From: an uncultured Acetobacter sp.
GTDB taxonomy: Bacteria; Pseudomonadota; Alphaproteobacteria; Acetobacterales; Acetobacteraceae
Direction: 5' to 3'
Assembly: GCA_937900755.1 (NCBI GenBank)
Contig: CALCDN010000186.1
Coordinates: 1-7,829, forward strand
Length of the DNA stretch: 7,829 bases
The notes under the pieces are model-generated. The model did not search any database. It was not told where the DNA came from and worked only from the letters and a program-made list of their open reading frames with translations. This document shows, one piece after another, positions 1 to 5,874 of this stretch (the stretch's first letter is position 1; each line of letters starts with the position of its first letter). The position numbers and the translations under genes are program-made.

Positions 1-2868
1 CTGCACACAATCGCTCTTAAAGGTGTGCGCCTTGCCCTCCGCCGCGCCCATGATGGCGGCGTAGGGTTTGACCTTGACCTGCCCCCGCCACCCCAGCCCC
101 ACCAGGACACCACCCTTGAGACCTATGGGCTGAAAGACGCCCGCATAGAAGACGCCAGCATAAGCATGGATGACCGGCTGACCGGCACCCACTGGCTGGC
201 GTCCGATATTGGTGTGGACCTGCGCCTGCGCACGATCGGACGGAGCACGGGTGTTGTCGGCTCGGTCACGCTGAGCATTGCGCCCCAGAACGCCCCGAAC
301 ACCAAGCTGGTGCTGAGTGCCCATGGCGCACCCGCACATGATGGCCAGCAGATTGCATGGCACCTGAGCACGAACACGCTCAACCCTGCCACATTCGCCA
401 CCCTGCGCCCCGAACTGGCCGCAATGGACCTGCCCCTGAGCCTTGCTGCGGATACGCTTTTCATCCCCACCGCAAAAACGGCATGGATGCTGCCCAATAC
501 ACTGGAACTGAGCGCATCCCTTGGCGCGGGCCATGTGGATGCGGGGGGCTCGCGCTATGAGGTGGACCACGGCACGGCCAGCATTGCCCTGCAACTGGAC
601 CAGAGCAAACTGCAGACCACTCCAGCACGGATCACCATTCCATCCATCAGTCTGTTTTTGCGTAACCCCGCCAACCCCGATGACGCCACGCGCGCGCTGA
701 ACCTGAACCTGACCGGCGCCCTCAACGCATCCGACCTTGTGCAACCCAGGGACATAGACGCCCGGCTGAGTGCGAGCATTCCCCATGTCTCCTTTGAGGA
801 TCTGGTTTATTACTGGCCCAGCCTTGCCGCCAAGGGAGGCAAGAAATGGGTGACGGAAAACATTACATCAGGTGTAGCCACCGGCCTTGTCACCACGGCC
901 GAACTGGGGAGCGACAAGGGCTGGAGCGGCATAAAACTGACCAGCATACAAGGTGGCCTGGACGCCACGGGCCTGACCATTCACTGGCTGCGCCCCATTG
1001 CCCCCCTGCAGGGGCTGGATGCCCGGCTGGACATTGTCAGCCCGGACAAGCTGAGTATCCATTTTGACCACGGCTACCAGCTTGTGGACCTGGGCGACAA
1101 AAATGTGGGCCAGACCGGCACAGGCCGGATTGAGGCCGGGCCGGGCAGCATGGATATTGTGGGCCTGACCAAAAAAGACCAGACCGGCATCATAGAAACA
1201 GACCTGCACGGCCCCTTGCAGACTGTGGTGGCCCTGCTGGCCGAACCACGCCTGCACCTGCTTTCCCGCCATCCCCTCAGCCTGACCCGCCCGCGCGGCA
1301 CGGCCAGCCTGCACCTGGGCCTGAGCCTGCCGCTCATCAGCCGCGTGACCATTAACGACATGACCATCCAAAGCCATGCCGATGTGACCCATGCCTCAAT
1401 TGGCAATGTTGTGGCCGGGCGCGAGGTGGCCAATGCCCGCTTCGGGCTGGATGTGACAACAGATGGCCTGACCCTGGCCGGGCACGGCGTGATTGGCGGC
1501 CTGCCCTCCGACCTGACATACGACATGGATTTCCGCTCCCTGCCACCAGACGCGGTGGCGGAAAAGGCGCATCTGACATCGCGCATAACACCCGACACGG
1601 CAATGGCTGCGGGCATTGCCACGGGGGAACATTTTGGCGGTAGCGCGGACCTTGCCGTGGAATACCAGCAGCTTGCCAACCACACAGGCACGGTTGGCCT
1701 AAACCTGAACCTGGACCACTCGGATATTCGTATCCCCATGTGGCACAAAACGGCGGGACAGGCCGCCCAGGCATCCGCCACCCTGATGCTGGACAAGGGG
1801 CAGATCACCAATGTTGATCGCCTGCAGGCTTCCGGCCCGGACATGAGCGTTATCGGCAAGGCGCAGCTACGGGTCGGGCACGCACCGGAACTGATTATCT
1901 CCTCCTTCAAAATCGCGCGCTCGAACGGCCATGCCAGGCTGGTGCTGCCCCAGGACCAGTCTGGCAACATGATTCATGTTGGCGTCTATGCCGACACGCT
2001 CGACCTTACCCCCCTTGTCAGCGGGGAGGAGCATGAACCGGGCGCGCAGGTGGCCAAAAAACCCGCCAACTACCATGTGCCAGAAGCCGCGACCGGCAAG
2101 CTGCACGGCCCTCCTGGCACCGCATGGGCCATTGACCTGAGCGCTAACCAGCTCTGGTATGCCAAGAATAAACAGCCCCTGCGCACCGTGCAGGCCTATT
2201 TTGAGGATAACGGCCTGCGGCTGGAAAAAATGCGCTTTACCATGCAAGGGCCGGTCCCTGCGAGCATGTCCCTCGTACCCACGGGGGCCAACCGTACACT
2301 GCATGCCCATATTCCCGACATGGGAGCATTTTTGGCCGCCTTTGGTATTTTACCCGACGTCAAGGGTGGCCAGGCCAGGCTGGACGGCACGTTTGATGAT
2401 ACACAGCCGACCGCTCCCTTTAGCGGCAGGCTCAGCGTAACCCCGTTCACGCTTAAAAAAGCCCCGACTTCCCTGCAGGTCGCGCGCAACATCTCGCTCT
2501 ACGGCTGGCTCAATGCCCAGAACGCCAACGACTTTTTGGTCACCCACCTGAACATGCCCGTAACCTTTGAGGATGGCGTGCTGGAAATTCATGATGGCAC
2601 AACAGGCAATGGCGCTCTTGGCGCCACACTGGAAGGCAAGATAAACCTTGACCACAACAGCATAGACCTGAACGGCACCGTGGTGCCCGTGTTTGCCATT
2701 AACACCCTGCCGGGCAAACTACCGGGGATTGGCAGGCTGTTCAGCCCGGAAAAAAACGGCGGGTTGCTGGCTGTCACCTTCGGGGTCACGGGCAATCTGG
2801 AAGACCCGACCCTGCACATAAACCCCTATTCCATTTTTCTGCCCGGCGCATTGCGCGAGATGTTCTGA
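1..2868 (+). CDS. AsmA/YhdP-family protein (DUF3971, AsmA-like C-terminal region), 5' end missing
   Basis: The frame is open from base 1 to a TGA at 2866-2868, giving 955 visible residues. The GTG at 25 is only an internal codon, because the reading frame continues upstream with family-like sequence, so the N-terminus and its membrane anchor are outside the window. The visible part is a long repetitive beta-rich chain without cysteines or membrane helices. Family landmarks are a YYWP segment followed by KKWVTENITSG (window codons 281-291), typical of DUF3971, and a C-terminal AsmA-like block. That block holds a LxGTVVPVFAINTLPGKLPGIG-type stretch and ends in NPYSIFLPGALREMF (codons 941-955), close to the usual alphaproteobacterial ending of this family. 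E. coli YhdP, TamB and AsmA relatives are inner-membrane-anchored proteins that span the periplasm and carry phospholipid to the outer membrane; that role here is inferred. The gene converges on the exported-protein gene at 2892-3500, with 23 bases between stops. Family assignment is firm; the exact subfamily is less so. Confidence 0.9.
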   Translation: MHTIALKGVRLALRRAHDGGVGFDLDLPPPPQPHQDTTLETYGLKDARIEDASISMDDRLTGTHWLASDIGVDLRLRTIGRSTGVVGSVTLSIAPQNAPNTKLVLSAHGAPAHDGQQIAWHLSTNTLNPATFATLRPELAAMDLPLSLAADTLFIPTAKTAWMLPNTLELSASLGAGHVDAGGSRYEVDHGTASIALQLDQSKLQTTPARITIPSISLFLRNPANPDDATRALNLNLTGALNASDLVQPRDIDARLSASIPHVSFEDLVYYWPSLAAKGGKKWVTENITSGVATGLVTTAELGSDKGWSGIKLTSIQGGLDATGLTIHWLRPIAPLQGLDARLDIVSPDKLSIHFDHGYQLVDLGDKNVGQTGTGRIEAGPGSMDIVGLTKKDQTGIIETDLHGPLQTVVALLAEPRLHLLSRHPLSLTRPRGTASLHLGLSLPLISRVTINDMTIQSHADVTHASIGNVVAGREVANARFGLDVTTDGLTLAGHGVIGGLPSDLTYDMDFRSLPPDAVAEKAHLTSRITPDTAMAAGIATGEHFGGSADLAVEYQQLANHTGTVGLNLNLDHSDIRIPMWHKTAGQAAQASATLMLDKGQITNVDRLQASGPDMSVIGKAQLRVGHAPELIISSFKIARSNGHARLVLPQDQSGNMIHVGVYADTLDLTPLVSGEEHEPGAQVAKKPANYHVPEAATGKLHGPPGTAWAIDLSANQLWYAKNKQPLRTVQAYFEDNGLRLEKMRFTMQGPVPASMSLVPTGANRTLHAHIPDMGAFLAAFGILPDVKGGQARLDGTFDDTQPTAPFSGRLSVTPFTLKKAPTSLQVARNISLYGWLNAQNANDFLVTHLNMPVTFEDGVLEIHDGTTGNGALGATLEGKINLDHNSIDLNGTVVPVFAINTLPGKLPGIGRLFSPEKNGGLLAVTFGVTGNLEDPTLHINPYSIFLPGALREMF

Positions 2869-2877
2869 TTACCCCCG

Positions 2878-2920
2878 CCCGCAGGCCCCGGCTAACGCCC
2901 TGGCGCGTGCGGGTATTTTT
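2878..2920 (+). terminator. Possible weak terminator of the YhdP-like gene
   Basis: CCCGCA (2878-2883) can pair with TGCGGG (2908-2913), and the right arm is followed directly by TATTTTT (2914-2920), as expected for rho-independent termination on the plus strand. The 24-base interior can form a further short GGC/GCC pairing (2890-2892 with 2897-2899). The stem is only 6 bp and the loop is long, so it is weaker than a classical terminator. It overlaps the last codons of the convergent minus-strand gene. Confidence 0.4.
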
Positions 2921-3500
2921 GTGATGGCAGGTCCGATGCCGCATCGCGCGAGGCAGATGTATCCACCCCTACGCCCGCATCTGGCAGGTCCGCGTCACTT
3001 TCTTGCAAAAAAACCGGGTCCTGCACGGTACGGTTGAGGGTTGCGCTCAAAGCACCCGAATGTATCAGGTCCCGCAAGGATGTATCCTCATCCCCCATAT
3101 CGGTATCCACCCCGTTGCCGCTGACCTCGCCTACGGCATGCAGGACCACCCCGCCATGGGGGCGCACCTTCTCGGCCAGCCAGTGGCGGGTGTGGGAGAC
3201 CACGCTGGAGGCATCAGCCACCATGCAGGGCTGCATATGGGTCAGGGTAATGGTCTCGGTCGTGACAATGGCCTTCGCCGGGGGGGCATGTGCCGCGTGC
3301 CCTGCCACATCCGTATCCGTGGCGAACACCGTGCCGGAGGGCACCACAACCAGCGTTTGTGGCTGCTGGGCCGCCTGCGCGGTTATGCAGACTGTGGTTG
3401 GCCCATCCACCGCCTGCGCCCGCGCAGTCTGGCGCACGCCCCCAAAGGCTGCGCATAACGCCAGGAGCAACGTGATGTGGCCATAGGTTGAGTTGTGCAT
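2892..3500 (-). CDS. Exported protein of unknown family (202 aa, gene C)
   Basis: I do not recognise this protein. The start was set at the ATG 3500-3498. It is preceded by AGGAAAGGA (3514-3506, five bases from the ATG), and translation from it gives a clear Sec signal peptide: a short polar start, the hydrophobic run ITLLLALCAAFGG (about residues 9-21), then a TARAQA cleavage region near residue 28-30. A longer in-frame start at 3626 would overlap gene B by 80 bases and bury the signal peptide, so it is rejected. The mature part has two cysteines (C38, C92), a valine/threonine-rich beta-like first half and a hydrophilic, Asp/Ser-rich tail after about residue 130. No membrane helix is seen after the signal peptide, and there is no lipobox, so a soluble periplasmic protein is likely. 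The gene lies 46 bases after gene B on the same strand and is probably the last gene of the unit. The signal peptide plus ribosome site are the main evidence that it is real, because plus-strand frames also stay open here. Confidence 0.7.
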   Translation of the reverse strand: MHNSTYGHITLLLALCAAFGGVRQTARAQAVDGPTTVCITAQAAQQPQTLVVVPSGTVFATDTDVAGHAAHAPPAKAIVTTETITLTHMQPCMVADASSVVSHTRHWLAEKVRPHGGVVLHAVGEVSGNGVDTDMGDEDTSLRDLIHSGALSATLNRTVQDPVFLQESDADLPDAGVGVDTSASRDAASDLPSQKYPHAPGR

Positions 3501-3546
3501 TCCATTCCTTTCCTGCCTTTGTCCCCAATGGCCATGCGCCCCTCCG

Positions 3547-4182
3547 TTATGGGTGTGCTGGCGCCTCCTGCTGCAAACCGGCTGGGATGACAAACAGGCT
3601 GTCAGGCTGCGGCGCACGCTGCACACTCAGTGCCCGCACCGTAATCTGCCCGCCCTGCGCAACCTGGAGCAGCAGCCCATCCGCCGTGTAACAGGCATCC
3701 GTGGGGTGGCCATCCGTATCTTTTGTGCGCCATACTGTGCACTGCTCACCAGCTACAACGGAACTCCCCATTCGTGCATAGGAGCCGGCCACCGCGGGCT
3801 GCCCCGGCGGGGTAAGCTGCTGCGTGCCGGGCACAGGCATAACGCTCACCCGTTTACGCCCCATGTCCACCACGCTCAGGGTTCTGTCCCGCCAGGAGGT
3901 CAGCAAGAACACGGAGGATTTGTCCGGGTCCAAGCGCTGGCGCAGGGTTGCGGTCTGCCAGCGCATGCGCTGGCGGGTGCTGACATCGCCCTGGGGGGAA
4001 GCAAGCTCATACTCCACGTCCACATCCACCGAGGGCGTAATGGCAGGTGCTTCCACCACAGGCACACCCTGTTGCGCATGGGCCTGCACACCCGACGCGC
4101 CCAGCACCGCGCCGCCAAAAGCCACCACTACCAGAGCCCTGCCACAAACCCTGCTCCGCATTATCATGGAACGAACCCGCAT
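3547..4182 (-). CDS. Exported DUF4412-like protein (211 aa, gene B), paralogue of gene A
   Basis: The start is the ATG 4182-4180, which shares its A with the TAA of gene A and has a purine-rich GGGGAGG just upstream. Residues 1-36 form a Sec signal peptide: positive start MRVRSMIMRSR, hydrophobic core ALVVVAFGGAVLGA, cleavage near QAHA|QQ. The mature protein looks all-beta, starting VDVDVEYEL (52-60), followed by strands such as SSVFLLTSW and RTLSVVDMG. The diagnostic segment is GSSVVAGEQCTVW (139-151), then ACYTADGLLLQ (163-173), then FVIPAGL (197-203). These match gene A at the same places, including a cysteine pair (C148, C164), so the two arose by duplication. The pattern 'VAG..C..W ... 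C.T.DG..L' resembles secreted DUF4412-type proteins as I remember them. Biochemical function is unknown and location is inferred as periplasm. In-frame ATGs at codons 6 and 8 are alternatives but have a worse ribosome-site position. Confidence 0.83.
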   Translation of the reverse strand: MRVRSMIMRSRVCGRALVVVAFGGAVLGASGVQAHAQQGVPVVEAPAITPSVDVDVEYELASPQGDVSTRQRMRWQTATLRQRLDPDKSSVFLLTSWRDRTLSVVDMGRKRVSVMPVPGTQQLTPPGQPAVAGSYARMGSSVVAGEQCTVWRTKDTDGHPTDACYTADGLLLQVAQGGQITVRALSVQRAPQPDSLFVIPAGLQQEAPAHP

Positions 4183-4197
4183 TACCGGCCCTCCCCT
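4182..4197 (-). promoter_or_regulatory. Stop-start overlap TAATG with embedded ribosome site (A/B translational coupling)
   Basis: On the minus strand the end of gene A reads GGGGAGGGCCGGTAATG. The TAA stop (4184-4182) shares its last A with the ATG of gene B. The Shine-Dalgarno-like GGGGAGG lies inside gene A's last codons, about 7 bases from the ATG. This arrangement normally indicates one mRNA and re-initiation by the same ribosomes. Confidence 0.85.
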
Positions 4198-4982
4198 TCC
4201 TGATTGGTTGCGCCAGAAGGCAGGCTGGTGGCTGGCCCAACCCCGGCCAGGGGCGCTTCAGGCTGTGCCGCGCCATCGGAGCGCGGGGAATGGGGTGTCA
4301 CTTCCAAAAAACCGGCTGGCGGCTGAAAAGCGCTCACCGGCACAATATCGTAAGCCACCTTCATGGCGCGCAGGCTGCCATTCAGCCCATCCACGTCCAC
4401 GCCATCCTGCTGGAGCACAAACCCGTCATCCGTCACGCAGGTCGCGGCCTTGCCCTGGGCGGAGACCGCCAGCCACGTGGTGCAGGGCTGGCCCGCCACC
4501 ACATCGCTCCCGGTTTTGGTGAACTGCATGGACATGTCGAGCAAAAAGGGGTTACGCACCCCCTCCTGCTGCACCAGCCGTGTATAGATGCGCCGGTCGT
4601 TGATAATGACCAGCACTTCCTGCGCCGCACGGTTGATAATGACCGCGCCACGGCTTTCGTCCCCCTCCATGCCGGTCATGTAGTTGATCCGCATCAGCCC
4701 GCCATCACCCGAATACAGCACCTGTACATGGCGGCTTGTCACGGGGGTGTCCGCCTTGGCGCCCGCCTTCAGGTCCTGCTCGCTCGGGCGGGGCTGAAAA
4801 ACATAGTCGATCACCGCATCGCGCCCCGGGGTCAGGCGCGGGTGGTCGGTGGCCAGCTGGGCATGCAGGGGAGGAGCTATAATGGCAGACACGCCCTGAA
4901 CGCCCATGGCGCACAGGCCAAGCACGCGCAGGCTGCGCTTGCAGGCCGGTAAAAATTTGTCCGTCACCAAATCCATCTCCAT
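4182..4982 (-). CDS. Exported DUF4412-like protein (266 aa, gene A), paralogue of gene B
   Basis: The start was set at ATG 4982-4980, with GGGA about 5-6 bases upstream; a second ATG two codons later (4976) is possible. The in-frame ATG at 5090 would add 36 residues and overlap aat, so it is rejected. Residues 1 to about 41 form a signal peptide with an N-region containing ACKR, core LRVLGLCAMGVQGVSAII and cleavage near PLHA|Q. The mature domain carries VQVLYSGDGGLMRINY (86-101), AVIINRAAQEVLVIINDRRIYTRL (113-136), GSDVVAGQPCTTW (158-170), TCVTDDGFVLQ (181-191) and FQPPAGF (219-225). This order fits DUF4412-type exported proteins, a beta-sheet family without an assigned reaction. C167 and C182 probably form a disulfide. 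After about residue 230 comes a Pro/Ser/Gly/Ala-rich tail of low complexity with no partner in gene B. The gene lies 67 bases after aat on the same strand and overlaps gene B by one base. Confidence 0.85.
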   Translation of the reverse strand: MEMDLVTDKFLPACKRSLRVLGLCAMGVQGVSAIIAPPLHAQLATDHPRLTPGRDAVIDYVFQPRPSEQDLKAGAKADTPVTSRHVQVLYSGDGGLMRINYMTGMEGDESRGAVIINRAAQEVLVIINDRRIYTRLVQQEGVRNPFLLDMSMQFTKTGSDVVAGQPCTTWLAVSAQGKAATCVTDDGFVLQQDGVDVDGLNGSLRAMKVAYDIVPVSAFQPPAGFLEVTPHSPRSDGAAQPEAPLAGVGPATSLPSGATNQEGEGR

Positions 4983-5049
4983 TTTTTCCCGGCCTGCACC
5001 GTTTGCGAGCCCGGCCCCGACAAGCCTGTTTTTTGAATGTGCGGCGGCC

Positions 5050-5691
5050 TTACATACCGCGAATTTCTGCTTCCAGCATATCTGGCGCAACCGTATTGGA
5101 CCAGCATGGCTGCATGCCTACCGCCCGCTCAAGTTGCTGTTTATAGGTTGCCGCCGGTATTTCCACCCCGCCAAAGCGGGCAAGGTGCTCCGTGCCAAAC
5201 TGTGTATCAAGCAGAATAAAGCCACCAAGGCGCATGCGGGCCACCAGATGGACAAGGGCCACCTTGGAAGCATCCGTGGCCCGGCTGAACATGCTTTCGC
5301 CAAAAAACACGCCGCCAAGGGCCACCCCATACAGCCCGCCCACAAGCTCGCCCTGCGCACGACATTCCACGCTATGGCCAAAGCCCATGGTGTGAAGCGC
5401 GCAGAACAACTGGTAAATCCGGCTGTTGATCCACGTGCTCTCCCGCCCTTTGGCGGGGGCGGCACACCCGCGCATGACAGCGGGAAAATCCCTGTCTACA
5501 CACACCTCGAACCGGCCAGACAATACAGTACGGCGCAAACGCCTGGGAACATGGAATGTCTCCAGCGGCAGCACGCCACGCGGGTCGGGGTCATACCAGC
5601 TCAGGGTTGGGTCATCCTCCCCTTCCGCCATGGGGAACAGCCCCGCGGCATAGGCCCCCAGCATGAGTTCGGGCGTCAGACCATCGGGCAT
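5050..5691 (-). CDS. aat: Leucyl/phenylalanyl-tRNA--protein transferase
   Basis: Cytoplasmic enzyme that transfers Leu or Phe from aminoacyl-tRNA to proteins with N-terminal Arg or Lys, creating N-degrons for ClpS/ClpAP. The 213-aa product shows the family signature throughout: LTPELMLGAYAAGLFPMAE at the N-terminus, WYDPDPRGVLP (32-42), TWI (86-88), GHSVE (105-109), LVGGLYG (116-122), FFGESMFSRATDASK (129-143) and LLDTQFGTEHLARFGGVEIP (160-179). The glutamate of GESMFS matches E. coli Glu156 and the Trp of TWI matches Trp111. Compared with E. coli, the HSIEVW tryptophan is Arg here (HSVECR), and the Tyr of the EAY segment is Phe (QLF). The start at ATG 5691-5689 places the protein at usual family length and has GGGAG (5706-5702) ten bases upstream. 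The frame stays open upstream to ATGs at 5769 and 5778, which lack a clear ribosome site and would add 26-29 unmatched residues. It is probably the first gene of the minus-strand unit. Confidence 0.95.
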   Translation of the reverse strand: MPDGLTPELMLGAYAAGLFPMAEGEDDPTLSWYDPDPRGVLPLETFHVPRRLRRTVLSGRFEVCVDRDFPAVMRGCAAPAKGRESTWINSRIYQLFCALHTMGFGHSVECRAQGELVGGLYGVALGGVFFGESMFSRATDASKVALVHLVARMRLGGFILLDTQFGTEHLARFGGVEIPAATYKQQLERAVGMQPCWSNTVAPDMLEAEIRGM

Positions 5692-5871
5692 AGCGGGTGT
5701 GCTCCCATATCGTCTGTCCCTGATTGTGCTCGCATGCAACCGGCTTTTCCCGCACTCGTTATCAGGCATGGGTCGCATACTGTGTGGCGCGCATGGCGCT
5801 GTATGCTACCGTGCCCAAAGAAATAAACACATCCCTGCCCGGCCCACCATGCCGCACCACGGAGATTTTTT
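5692..5871. promoter_or_regulatory. Divergent intergenic region between aat and the dehydrogenase
   Basis: This 180-base region separates two divergently read genes and must hold both promoters unless aat starts further upstream. No convincing -35/-10 pair was found on either strand; TATGCT at 5802-5807 is a weak -10 candidate for the plus strand. It contains a 6-bp dyad, GCATAC (5775-5780) and GTATGC (5801-5806), with centres 26 bases apart, which could be an operator but could also be chance. Ribosome sites for both genes lie at its two ends. Confidence 0.5.
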
Positions 5872-5874
5872 GTG
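5861..5874 (+). promoter_or_regulatory. Ribosome binding site that fixes the GTG start of the dehydrogenase
   Basis: GGAG at 5861-5864 is followed by seven bases ending in a T run, then GTG at 5872. This supports GTG rather than any nearby ATG: the ATGs at 5849 and 5881 are in other frames. Confidence 0.75.

Noticed and set aside
25..27. GTG at 25 as the start of the YhdP-like gene
   Set aside because: The frame is open to base 1 with family-like sequence and no ribosome site precedes the GTG, so the gene is cut by the window edge.
1074..1970. A 298-codon minus-strand open frame opposite the YhdP-like gene (also 868-1392 and 1352-1774)
   Set aside because: Composition is Arg/Ser/Pro/Cys-rich with no domain, signal or ribosome site; it is an antisense shadow of a clear family member in GC-rich DNA.
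3003..3486. Two plus-strand frames of about 150 codons opposite gene C
   Set aside because: They lack a good ribosome site and any signal or domain; the minus frame has a signal peptide and a well-placed AGGAAAGGA. Some doubt remains and is reflected in gene C's confidence.
2892..3500. Gene C as the DUF2155 protein that often follows aat in alphaproteobacteria
   Set aside because: The characteristic ALDK-type and following motifs of DUF2155 as I remember them are absent; only position and the signal peptide agree.
4047..4952. A 301-codon plus-strand open frame opposite genes A and B
   Set aside because: It is rich in His, Arg and Gln without any recognisable pattern, while the minus strand has two homologous signal-peptide proteins in the same place.
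4920..4982. Gene A as a lipoprotein (Cys in LGLC within the signal region)
   Set aside because: The residue before the Cys is Leu, which does not fit a lipobox, and a better signal peptidase I site lies about 17 residues later.
4983..5049. Terminator between aat and gene A
   Set aside because: The T run seen here is on the plus strand, and no convincing stem precedes a T run on the minus strand, so read-through from aat is assumed.
4906..5826. A 306-codon plus-strand open frame covering aat
   Set aside because: aat on the minus strand matches its family over the whole length, so this frame is a shadow.
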